Below, piece by piece: positions 36,981 through 45,560 of a DNA stretch of 64,000 nt (its first letter is position 1; the number at the start of each line of letters is the position of its first letter). The DNA lies in the NCBI RefSeq assembly GCF_000055945.1, contig NC_008011.1, positions 1,235,501-1,299,500 on the forward strand, written 5' to 3'. The notes below the pieces were generated by a model that ran no database searches, had not been told where the DNA came from, and worked only from the letters and a program-made list of their open reading frames with translations. The translations under genes and the position numbers were made by a program. Origin of the DNA: Lawsonia intracellularis PHE/MN1-00. Its GTDB lineage: Bacteria > Desulfobacterota > Desulfovibrionia > Desulfovibrionales > Desulfovibrionaceae.

Positions 36981-38390
36981 TTATTCTAATCCATAACCTT
37001 TTCCACCAATGAAGCTCAATATCATAATTAGTGTTTTTGAAAGAAAGTTTGATTGTGCCATTAAACGAGTTACTGCTGCTTCATTAGAGTTAGCTTGGGA
37101 TAATTTTTTTGCTAGGTTTAGGCCATCCTTATCTATTTCTTTAGCAAGAACAGATAATTGTTCTCGTACGGTTGTATCTTGTAATTGAGGATGATTAAGT
37201 TTTGTTAGTAAATATACAACAGACAAAATTAGATTTTGTTTGTTAGAAGGGTATATATCCCACTCATTATTAAATACAGTGCGTGCTTGGTCACAGAGAA
37301 GTCTAGAAAGCTGAATAGCTGTACGTTTCTTTTCTTTAATATCTTCTGGTGATTGTGTTATTTTTTCTATTAATGGAGATATGTTACTATTAGAAACTAT
37401 ATGCATTGATTTTTCAAGAAGTATCATTGTAATGTGGCTATCTTTTGTAGCAGCATTTGTAAGGATCCCAGCTTGGATTATAGTACTATAAAACGAATCT
37501 GATAATTGTGAAAGAATTTTTTCATAAACACAAGCAGGGATTTCAGTAGGTGTTCCGTTTTTTTGATTAGCAGTTTTTTCTATATTATCTGCTGCAGTAT
37601 AAAGTTTAGTTAAAATAGTTTGGCGTGGGAGAGCCATTACTTCTTGGGGTGTTGCATTAAGTGCATTTAAGACTGCTTTAAGGCCAGTTTCAATACACTT
37701 ATCTATAACTTTTTCTTGAATAATAATATTTTTTGTTGAAATAATTATATGACGGTTAAGTTCTTCTATACTTTCTTTTAGCATCGAAGGTGGACCAGTT
37801 AGAACACCTTCTATTTCTGAATTAAATTTTGTTAAAAGAAATTGTACGATAGGTCCAAGGTTGACATCTGAAGTCGTTGAAATTTGAGATGTAACTTTAT
37901 TTATTATATGTTCTTTTAATACAGTATCATTTAGTTTAGCACTTAAAAGTTCTTTGAACATTTTTTCTGATAACTTAGGATAATTTGTTATATCATTTCT
38001 AAGTTGTTGTAGTGCACTATCAATAAAGTTTTTAGGATTTGGGACATCTATCCCTTCAAAAAATTGGGAGGTACTCATTATAACATTTTCTTTAACCCTA
38101 GGAAACATAGGGAGTTTGTTTGGGTCTAAATGGCTATCTATTATTTGTAGATTGTGTTGTGCTATTTGTGCTTGACGTACTTGAGGAGTGTTATTATTTG
38201 GGGTATGTCTTGTTCTATACGCCCTTAATGCAAGTCTTGCTAATTCAGTCATCCCTAGGCTAATTAGGGCTAGGAATATACGACGTCCTCTATTCCTATT
38301 TGTATTTTCTCGAGGCCTGTTATGTGGAGCAATCGGCATAGGGTTAGAAATATAGATGTCACTACTGTAGTGTGAAGTAGAGTTTACCAT
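36981..38390 (-). CDS. Array paralog 1: long member, core plus C-terminal domain
   Basis: Unknown function; one of ten related genes. The N terminus (1-35) is polar, rich in N, S, P and R. The shared hydrophobic segment is RIFLALISLGMTELARLA (37-54), followed by the HNLQIIDSHLDPNKLPMFP helix (79-97). The NGTPTEIPACVYEKIL motif lies in the middle (about 280-300). After it comes an extra ~160-residue domain with NEWDIYPSNKQNLILSVVYLL, matching the same region of paralog 2. It ends in a hydrophobic stretch (LSKTLIMILSFIGG). No signal peptide. It is the family member next to the type III chaperone gene. Confidence 0.8.
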   Translation of the reverse strand: MVNSTSHYSSDIYISNPMPIAPHNRPRENTNRNRGRRIFLALISLGMTELARLALRAYRTRHTPNNNTPQVRQAQIAQHNLQIIDSHLDPNKLPMFPRVKENVIMSTSQFFEGIDVPNPKNFIDSALQQLRNDITNYPKLSEKMFKELLSAKLNDTVLKEHIINKVTSQISTTSDVNLGPIVQFLLTKFNSEIEGVLTGPPSMLKESIEELNRHIIISTKNIIIQEKVIDKCIETGLKAVLNALNATPQEVMALPRQTILTKLYTAADNIEKTANQKNGTPTEIPACVYEKILSQLSDSFYSTIIQAGILTNAATKDSHITMILLEKSMHIVSNSNISPLIEKITQSPEDIKEKKRTAIQLSRLLCDQARTVFNNEWDIYPSNKQNLILSVVYLLTKLNHPQLQDTTVREQLSVLAKEIDKDGLNLAKKLSQANSNEAAVTRLMAQSNFLSKTLIMILSFIGGKGYGLE

Positions 38391-38749
38391 GATTTCCTCA
38401 CAGATAGATTAAACATTAAAGCATCATAATATATATATATATGATGCGTCCTTATAATTACTAACTAGAGATTAGAATGGTAAGCGTAATATATACTACA
38501 TAATTACTGTTGTTTATTAATTAATATCTTTATAATTATTTTTTATAATTTCAATACAACAGATTGTAATATCAATAATGTATACTATTCTCTATAAACT
38601 AATTTTTTCTTAAAATCATTAGATATAATTTTTATATATAATTTAAATATTACTATACATTGATATAGTAGTTATATTTACTTTTTTATTAAATAAAGCA
38701 ATCATAAAATGAAGTATCAGATAGTAAGCTTTACTAAAGATATGTTTCT
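38391..38749. other. 359-base A+T-rich spacer with a leader palindrome
   Basis: No reading frame. GCATCAT (38421-38427) and ATGATGC (38441-38447) flank an alternating AT core, a near-perfect 27-base palindrome 31 bases before ATG 38390. It could be an operator or a leader hairpin for paralog 1. The rest is monotonous A/T. Confidence 0.45.
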
Positions 38750-40141
38750 CTAAATAGTATTTTTCTTTAAGAATAGATTTACTAAGGTTAGAGAACTAGA
38801 TATATCATCAGCATTAGAAGAGGTTTCTCCTTCTTCATTATTTCTCTGCTGAATTTCTTCTAACTGTTCTTTGACTTCTTCTATAAGAAGTTGGTTTTCT
38901 TTTAAGAAGGGTCCTAATATCTTATGCTTACGGGTTAGTAATGCACATAATACACGGAGATATAGCTCTTTTTGATGTTGTGATAAGTCACTCCAATCAT
39001 CTTCCCCTAGAGCTGTAATAAGGCATAATTCAAGTTCATGATAGAGAGTAGGGAGTTGTTTTCTTAGTTCTTCAGGAGTTATTAGTGGATTACATATAAC
39101 TACTATTGTGCCAGATTCTTTTAATGCTTCATATGCTTTTAAACCAGAGGTTATTATTTTAAAACATTTTTGTTTATCTTTTACTAGCTTACTTAAATGC
39201 ATACCAACATCTTTAATACACTGAAAGTAAGAATCTGCAGAGCTAGAAAGTCTTTCTTTATACTTTTCTTCAGGAACAGCTTTAATAGGGCCCTTATTGT
39301 TTTTTTGTGCTTCTTGTTCAGTTTCTTCTGCTTCCTTTTTTAACACATTCCCTACAGTCTCACGTAAGGTTGGATTAGTTTGATAACTATTAAGATTAAA
39401 TGCCCAAGCAAGACCTTTAGCAACTGTGTCTATTACTGTAGCTATTATACTGTCTTCTTTTTCTATATTTAAGCATGTGGTATATACATAATCTGCTAGC
39501 TCATTGCATCTTTCTTTTAATAGCGTTGGCGGAACTTCTCCTAAGGCAGTGATAAGTTTTTGCCGACGTTTTATGGCACGTTCTAATATTGACTGTTCAA
39601 CTTGTCGTCCATCTTTATCATAAGCTTCTTTTACTTTAGCCTCAATACATCTTTGGAGAGCAGTAAGTTTTAAAGAATCACATAATAATTTACAATAATG
39701 TTCAGAATCAAGACGATCTTCTAGTTTTATTATCTCCTTTTTTAAATATAGTAATGTTTCGTCCAGAGTAGACTGTGGATCTTCTATTTCTATCCCTGAC
39801 TCTTTTAATTCTTGAGTAGTTTTGTTTAAAACTTTGATTGCAGTTCCAGGGAATTTAGAGTCTTTTGTATGATCTAGATCAGATTCTATAACTTCTTTAT
39901 TAAAGTATTGAACTCTATGTTTTTCTACTTTTGCTGTAGAATTTCCATATGTGGCTTGATATGCTGTGATAGCATATCTTACTATTTCAGATACACCTAG
40001 TGTTGCAAATCCCAAAGCAACACGACAACCTATTTTGAAATAACTTGCTGTTGGAACAGTAGTAGGTTGGTCTGGTCGATTTTGAGCTCTTGATGAACCC
40101 AAAAAATCAAAAATACCCTGTATTGTTGAGCTAATAGGCAT
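38750..40141 (-). CDS. Array paralog 2: long member, core plus C-terminal domain
   Basis: Unknown function. The shared segment is CRVALGFATLGVSEIVRYAITAY (39-61), then EVIESDLDHTKDSKFPGTAIKVL (about 80-103). The central AVPEEKYKERLSSSADSYF region corresponds to the family PxIP...Y motif. The C-terminal ~150 residues include EDDWSDLSQHQKELYLRVLCALLTRKH, alignable by eye with paralog 1. The tail is E/S-rich and ends in a short hydrophobic segment. It is very rich in K and E, predicted almost all helix. A good sigma-70-type promoter lies upstream (40334-40361). Confidence 0.8.
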   Translation of the reverse strand: MPISSTIQGIFDFLGSSRAQNRPDQPTTVPTASYFKIGCRVALGFATLGVSEIVRYAITAYQATYGNSTAKVEKHRVQYFNKEVIESDLDHTKDSKFPGTAIKVLNKTTQELKESGIEIEDPQSTLDETLLYLKKEIIKLEDRLDSEHYCKLLCDSLKLTALQRCIEAKVKEAYDKDGRQVEQSILERAIKRRQKLITALGEVPPTLLKERCNELADYVYTTCLNIEKEDSIIATVIDTVAKGLAWAFNLNSYQTNPTLRETVGNVLKKEAEETEQEAQKNNKGPIKAVPEEKYKERLSSSADSYFQCIKDVGMHLSKLVKDKQKCFKIITSGLKAYEALKESGTIVVICNPLITPEELRKQLPTLYHELELCLITALGEDDWSDLSQHQKELYLRVLCALLTRKHKILGPFLKENQLLIEEVKEQLEEIQQRNNEEGETSSNADDISSSLTLVNLFLKKNTI

Positions 40142-40785
40142 AGTGTTATCCTTATTTAAGTAGTAGTCATCATTATTTTTAATAAGTTATAATAAGATGG
40201 TATTATACTTATCTATATAATATAAATAGATACTGAAAGGGAAAGGGTATAAAAATATAAAGTAAGATTGAATAAAGATAGAAATAGTACTAGTTAAGAA
40301 TGATAATATAATGTAAAGTTACTATATAACTATATCATAATAATTAATAGTTGATTGTCAATTGAAGTATTTTTCACATTTATTTAACATAGTAATATAT
40401 TATAATTTATTATATATAATAGGTTAAGTATATAGATTTTTGTAATTTTACTTGTAGTATATTAGTTAGTTAAGTTATATAATAGTAATTGTATAATTAG
40501 TTTTTACTAAAAAAGTATGATTTGCCAACTTTTTAGGCAGAGCTGAGTATATTTATGGCAATTAATTTATGGGCTGCTAATATACCTATATATAAAAAGT
40601 AATAAAATATAAATGGTTATGTTAAATTATAATATATAAGCCTACTATAATTTTTATTACAATAACATATTATGCATATAATGAGCCAAGTAGTTTGGTA
40701 ACCAAGGAATATTGTATGTTCTATAGGTTAAGAATAGATAGGTGTAACTGATAGGATAAAGCTATAGATAAGTATTTTGTGTCTT
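40142..40785. other. 644-base A+T-rich spacer
   Basis: The longest gap in the array; no reading frame above noise. It holds the promoter of paralog 2 at 40334-40361. A short less A+T-rich piece (GCCAACTTTTTAGGCAGAGCTGAG, about 40523-40546) has no obvious role. Confidence 0.45.
40334..40361 (-). promoter_or_regulatory. Sigma-70-type promoter for array paralog 2
   Basis: On the minus strand TTGACA (40356-40361), a 16-base spacer and TATGAT (40334-40339). The -35 is perfect and the -10 matches five of six. The leader to ATG 40141 would be about 185 bases. Confidence 0.5.
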
Positions 40786-41778
40786 TTAAGTATGTTGTGT
40801 TTCTAAAGTATCAAAAAATGGTTCTGCTGTTTGAGTAAAGATATATCTATAAGCACCAATTGGTATTACAGGCATTTCTCCACCATTTCTTGAAGTCTCT
40901 CTTGCTTCATATTGTTCAGCTTTTTCATCAATGGCTAGTAGTAATTTTCGTAGCTCGGTATCTTGCATCGCCTCCTGACTGTTAATGTCAATACCTTTTA
41001 CTTCAAGGTAGAGTTGTTTAATCTCACGTTTGGCTTTCCCGTAGTTTTGTAAAGATTCTGCTAAGTTAGCCACTTTTATAACAATACTTGTTAGTTCCTG
41101 TGATAGACGTTCATTCGAATAGTAACATAATCCTTCTATAGTTTTTGCTTTCCTTTGTAATAGAACTGCAAGTGAACCTTGGTCATACTTTACTCCTCTG
41201 GTGTCAAGCTCTGTTTGTAATTCTTTTATTACTTGTTCCTTAATAAGAATATTTTTTATTTCTTTGCTAATAATTGTAGAAAGTTCTTCTTCTGTTAGTT
41301 TATGTTGTTTATTAGGAGTAAGCCAAAGCTGTTGATATGCACGTTTTATAATAGGTTGAGCATCAGGATTTTTTCTAATACTGCTTTGCTCAAGTTCTTT
41401 TTCAACTTTTTTAATGGCATTTTTTAAGACATCAGAGGTGGAAGTATTTGGAGTATCTTCAAATACAGTTTTTAATAATCTTGCATTATACCGTTCTGTT
41501 TTGTTTTTAAATAGACTAGGATCAAATTCGGTACTTAAACGAGGTTCTTGACTTATAATTCTTTTGGCTTGGTAGGACTGTACTGCTCTAACAACTTCAG
41601 TTATTCCAAATGATAGAAATGCTAAAGCAATACGTGGAATTCCTTTTGTACGTAAAACATATTTAGATTGAGATGATTTTTGCTGTTCGATTTTAGCTTC
41701 TTCAGTAGACTGTGATTCTGTTAATGATTGAGTCGTTAGGATATTTATACTTCCTATTGGTATAGGGTTAATTTCCAT
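40786..41778 (-). CDS. Array paralog 3: core-length member
   Basis: Unknown function. The polar N-terminal 45 residues (Q/S/E-rich) precede GIPRIALAFLSFGITEVVRAVQSY (46-69). The body has KLTEEELSTIISKEIKNILIKEQV and ELDTRGVKYDQGSLAVLL, shared with paralogs 4 and 5. The C-terminal motif NGGEMPVIPIGAYRYIF is intact, followed by AEPFFDTL. It is 330 residues. There is no signal peptide and no enzyme motif that I recognise. Confidence 0.8.
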   Translation of the reverse strand: MEINPIPIGSINILTTQSLTESQSTEEAKIEQQKSSQSKYVLRTKGIPRIALAFLSFGITEVVRAVQSYQAKRIISQEPRLSTEFDPSLFKNKTERYNARLLKTVFEDTPNTSTSDVLKNAIKKVEKELEQSSIRKNPDAQPIIKRAYQQLWLTPNKQHKLTEEELSTIISKEIKNILIKEQVIKELQTELDTRGVKYDQGSLAVLLQRKAKTIEGLCYYSNERLSQELTSIVIKVANLAESLQNYGKAKREIKQLYLEVKGIDINSQEAMQDTELRKLLLAIDEKAEQYEARETSRNGGEMPVIPIGAYRYIFTQTAEPFFDTLETQHT

Positions 41779-41946
41779 AGTATTTTTACCTTTCTTATTT
41801 TTTATAGAACAGTCTACTTATAGGGTATAACTCATAACTATCTTCCAATTTATTAGCCTTTATCTTTTATATTTAGTTAGTTCTTTTTGAGAGCTAGCTA
41901 CTATTCTTTGTTATAGATCCAGTTTTTAGGTAGAAGTAAATAAAAA

Positions 41947-42903
41947 TTAAAGAATTGTAGCATTAATACCTATATTATTTAAATATGGTGCTGCAACTCC
42001 TTGAAAGATTTCTCTATAGTCTTGTAGGCTTATTTCTGGTAATTGGCCACCATTCTTTGTTGTGTATGTCTCTTCAAGTTCAAGTGCAGCCTGGTCAAGC
42101 TTTAGCTTTAGCTCTTTAAGTTCAGGAAGCTGACTTGCTTCTTGTTTAGTCATATCTTTATTAACCATTATTGCTTCAATGTATGTGTTTTGTATTTCAT
42201 TTTTTGCTTGAGTATAATTTCGTTGTGTTACAGCATTATCACTCATAGAGGTGACAAGATTTTCTATAGTTTTTTGTAAATTTTCGTTTGGAGTACGAGC
42301 TAATGCACCCATCTCATATTGTTTTGTCATGAGTAGTGTAGCCATTGCACCTTCATCATTTGGTACTCCTCTTGTTCCTAGTTCATTTTTTAGATTTTGT
42401 ACTACAACGTCTTTTAGTAAAATATTTTTCATTTCTGTAGTAAGCAGTGAAGTCATTATATCATCAGTAAGTTTAGTTTCTAGTTTTGTTATACTCATAG
42501 AAAGGTTGTTCAAAGCAGTAGATGTAATAGATCCAACTTCTTTATGAGAGATACCAGCAAGATCCTTAATTGTTTGCTTAGTAGCATTATCTATAGCATT
42601 AGGAAAGGGTTGTGGTTGATTTGGATCAAGCATCTGACTTATTAAATCTCTATTTTGAAGCCGTATTTCATTTTGTTGTACACTTGTTGACTGTGTAGTT
42701 GTTAGAATTGCTGTTTTATATTCTTGAAGTGTACTTGACACAAAGTTAACAGCAGAATTAAGAGCAGCCATAATACGAGGAATAGCCCCTTTACCTACTC
42801 GAGGTTGTCCATCTTGTGTGTTAGCCTTCTGCTTGTTTTCAGTAGCTTGTACATTTTCAAGATTCTGAGAAGAATCTGAAACATTTCTAAGTTGTACTTG
42901 CAT
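41947..42903 (-). CDS. Array paralog 4: core-length member with altered hydrophobic segment
   Basis: Unknown function. The first 38 residues are Q/N/S-rich. The hydrophobic segment (39-62) starts GAIPRIMAAL but continues NSAVNFVSSTLQEY, losing the TLGISE part seen in most members. The rest is canonical: LISQMLDPNQPQPFPNAIDNA, KLTDDIMTSLLTTEMKNILL, ELGTRGVPNDEGAMATLL, and C-terminal NGGQLPEISLQDYREIF with APYLNNIGI. It is 318 residues. The strong similarity to paralogs 3 and 5 outside the N terminus shows that the hydrophobic segment can vary independently. Confidence 0.8.
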   Translation of the reverse strand: MQVQLRNVSDSSQNLENVQATENKQKANTQDGQPRVGKGAIPRIMAALNSAVNFVSSTLQEYKTAILTTTQSTSVQQNEIRLQNRDLISQMLDPNQPQPFPNAIDNATKQTIKDLAGISHKEVGSITSTALNNLSMSITKLETKLTDDIMTSLLTTEMKNILLKDVVVQNLKNELGTRGVPNDEGAMATLLMTKQYEMGALARTPNENLQKTIENLVTSMSDNAVTQRNYTQAKNEIQNTYIEAIMVNKDMTKQEASQLPELKELKLKLDQAALELEETYTTKNGGQLPEISLQDYREIFQGVAAPYLNNIGINATIL

Positions 42904-43067
42904 TTTTTTCCCTTTAAGAATAAAAAAAGCAACAGGTTACAATTAGCTACTTAATCTTATATTATGTCTTCAGATTGATAACTATCTATTCTATAACTAT
43001 ATGCATAGTACTTGAAATGCATATGGTATGTAGTGATAATCAACTATCATTTATTTTGATACAACTA

Positions 43068-44066
43068 CTAACGTACCCCTAGCTCTATTAAAAATTGTTG
43101 TGTTGTTCTATGTAGTGCTTCTTCATAAGAAGATTGAGATATAAGAGGCATAAGTCCTCCATTGCGGGCTGTTAGTTGACGTTCGTGCGTACCTGCTGAT
43201 TCATCAAGTAGTAATTTTAGCTTCTTATATTCTGGGTTCCCTGTAACTTGTGCATTTGTTAGTTGGAATCTATCCATAACAGCTTGTACATAAGCACTAA
43301 GAGCACTTTTCCTAGCTTCAGAAGAATTATGTAAATTTTCTCCTCTAGTAACCATTTCACTGACAATTTTTTCTAGTTCTCTATTAATTTGATCTGGTGG
43401 ATAATTAGTTAGTCCTCTTATGTCCTTACTACGTTCAGACAAAAGTCCTGCTCTATCGGCACCATATCCCCATGGTCCACGTTTGCCTAGAGCATGTCTT
43501 AATTGTTTATTAGCTTCTTCTAATATCATTTCTTGTTTTAATTCTTTTGAAAGTAAATGACTAAGGCTTTTGTCTGTGATTGGTTCATCAAAAGCACTAG
43601 GTTTACTTTGGAGACTTAATATAGAGCGTCCAAGAAGATGTCGTGGGTCTGTACTAGCTATACCTTGAAGATCAGTTTTTGCTTTTTCCATAGCACTTTC
43701 AACGGCTTCTTGATGTGGGAATTGGAATTGTCCTGTTGCAACATTATCATGGAGTTGTTGAAGAAGCTGACGATTTTCACGTTGAATTTGTTGATTAGCA
43801 AGTGCTCTAGGTGCAGCACCAGCACTTTCACGTGTGTTGTAGCCATGGAGAGCTCTTGCTAATTCGCTTAAACCTAGCGTACCTAATCCCCATCCTACAC
43901 GAGCCAACCCTGTGGCAGTAAGAATTCTTTGTCCTAATGATCTAGGTGGTTCAGCTTGATGTTGATGATCTATTTGTGCAAGTACTTTGGTACGTTGCTC
44001 TCTATCATCAACAGGGGTTTGATTTGTAGGACCAGTGAAACGTACAGGAAGCATTGGCATAAGCAT
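43068..44066 (-). CDS. Array paralog 5: core-length member, A/G/R-rich
   Basis: Unknown function. N-terminal 50 residues polar; hydrophobic segment LARVGWGLGTLGLSELARALHGY (54-76). The body keeps PITDKSLSHLLSKELKQEMIL, LGKRGPWGYGADRAGLL and the C-terminal NGGLMPLISQSSYEEAL with TQQFLIELGV. It is 332 residues. It uses more Ala, Gly and Arg than its neighbours, consistent with less A+T-biased codons here. This could mean a more recently arrived or more constrained copy. Confidence 0.8.
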   Translation of the reverse strand: MLMPMLPVRFTGPTNQTPVDDREQRTKVLAQIDHQHQAEPPRSLGQRILTATGLARVGWGLGTLGLSELARALHGYNTRESAGAAPRALANQQIQRENRQLLQQLHDNVATGQFQFPHQEAVESAMEKAKTDLQGIASTDPRHLLGRSILSLQSKPSAFDEPITDKSLSHLLSKELKQEMILEEANKQLRHALGKRGPWGYGADRAGLLSERSKDIRGLTNYPPDQINRELEKIVSEMVTRGENLHNSSEARKSALSAYVQAVMDRFQLTNAQVTGNPEYKKLKLLLDESAGTHERQLTARNGGLMPLISQSSYEEALHRTTQQFLIELGVR

Positions 44067-44374
44067 ATCCCCTTATATTTTTAGGTTATATGTGCACAAC
44101 GTTATATAGAGCTCATTCAAATATTATTCTATAAAAATATTTAATCCTTTCTTTATCAATAGATTAAGAACTATTGTTATACTCAATTATATCTTTCTAT
44201 TTTTTTGATACCTATATTTAGGTTGTTGTTGTTGTTGAATCTATTCTCTTGTATAATATTACGTTATTTACATAAAACCTATAGCAATCCTATAGTATAT
44301 GTTAGCTACCTATTAAATCATAAATATCTAAAGCGTGTTGAGGGAAATATGTAATAGTATAGTATTAATAAAGA
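44067..44374. other. 308-base A+T-rich spacer
   Basis: No reading frame and no clear hairpin. It contains a short GTT microsatellite (five units, 44222-44236). A 15-codon open stretch downstream of the paralog 6 stop (YFPQHALDIYDLIGS near 44288-44335, minus strand) vaguely recalls the missing family C-terminal motif. This is too short to support a claim. Confidence 0.4.
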
Positions 44375-45061
44375 TTAATTATTATAATTAATTATATGAT
44401 TATATTTAGTTTCAATATATTTAATTAATTTGTAAACTAACTGTTTTATTTCTTTTGACATAGTATAGTCAGGGTTGAGAGCTAATGAAACAATTTTTGT
44501 ATGTTCTGTATGAAGCAAGTAAGATTTATCTATTTCGTCTATATAGATATTTTTATTTTTTAACTCATTATGCAAGTCAGATAAAATTTTTTCTTTAATG
44601 ATAATTAGTTTTAGTTCTTGAATAAGTTTTTTTATAATATTTTCTTTTGTAAGGTTAGTTTTTGTTTGAGGTATTTCTAGACCATATTTAGCAAGAGGTA
44701 AGGGAGCAGTATTTGTAGTAGCAGTAAAACTATTTTGTATATTCTCCATTGTTCTTTTTATGTTATTAGGGAGTAGTGTTTTTTCTTCAGAGAGAGGTTG
44801 TAATATATGATAGCCGTAGTCAGAATATTCATCTTTTTCCATAGAAAAAAAAGATGATTTTGATTTACTATTAAATATACTACAAGTAACTTTAATAAGT
44901 TCATATATACCTAATGTTATTAAGCTTAAGCAAATACGATGTAAGTATTTTGAAGAGTTAGAGGGTGTAGTTAAAGTCTGTTGTCGAGTAGTAATAAATG
45001 GAGGCTTATCTATATCACTAATAATAGGACTGCCGATAAAAACAGTTGGGAGTGTTAACAT
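44375..45061 (-). CDS. Array paralog 6: shortened member lacking the C-terminal motif
   Basis: Unknown function. The start LPTVFIGSPIISDIDKPPF resembles those of paralogs 8 and 9, followed by HRICLSLITLGIYELIKVTCS (41-61). The helix LTKENIIKKLIQELKLIIIKEKI is the family EIK-type helix. It ends after KQLVYKLIKYIETKYNHIINYNN, about 100 residues before the usual end, so the PxIP...Y motif is absent. It is 228 residues, the most A+T-rich member by residue choice (K, I, N, Y). It is either a naturally short form or an eroding gene. Confidence 0.7.
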   Translation of the reverse strand: MLTLPTVFIGSPIISDIDKPPFITTRQQTLTTPSNSSKYLHRICLSLITLGIYELIKVTCSIFNSKSKSSFFSMEKDEYSDYGYHILQPLSEEKTLLPNNIKRTMENIQNSFTATTNTAPLPLAKYGLEIPQTKTNLTKENIIKKLIQELKLIIIKEKILSDLHNELKNKNIYIDEIDKSYLLHTEHTKIVSLALNPDYTMSKEIKQLVYKLIKYIETKYNHIINYNN

Positions 45062-45560
45062 ATAAATATATTCCTTATTTATAGTTACTTTTGTGCTATA
45101 TTTATGTATTACTACGTAAAAATTTTATATATAAACTATAACATAACTATATTTTGTCAACAAATATATATTATTATAATATAGTTAATAATATTTATAT
45201 AAAAATAAAATATTAAATTTAATAAAAATTATGTAATATATTATATATTATATTTGTAATAATTCATAACATATATAATTATATAATAGTTAATATGTAT
45301 ATTAAATTCATAACATAGAAATAATAAAACAAAAAACAGTTGCATTGATATAATATATCAGATCAACTGTTTTCTGTTCTTTTAAGAAGCTTTTTAGCTT
45401 CATAGTTAAAGAGAAAATAATAATTTTCTAATAGATATTGAATAATTACTTATTGATATTTATGGGTTATTTACTAATGTCTTTATAAGATTACGTTTTT
45501 TAAGCTAGTAAAAATGTAACAATCAATTTTGACGCTATTTTTTATTTTACTTTAATTTGT
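45062..45560. other. 499-base A+T-rich spacer with a terminator
   Basis: No reading frame. It contains the terminator of paralog 7 at 45333-45373. Upstream of ATG 45061 on the minus strand there is TTGACAAAATA (about 45154-45164), a sequence also found upstream of paralog 9 (about 49229-49239). A matching -10 is not clear. Confidence 0.5.
45333..45373 (-). terminator. Rho-independent terminator after array paralog 7
   Basis: AAAACAGTTG and CAACTGTTTT form a 10-bp outer stem, with TTGATAT/ATATCAG as inner stem. Read on the minus strand it ends in TTTTTTGTTTTATT. It lies about 190 bases past the paralog 7 stop and shows that array genes are separate transcription units. Confidence 0.65.
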
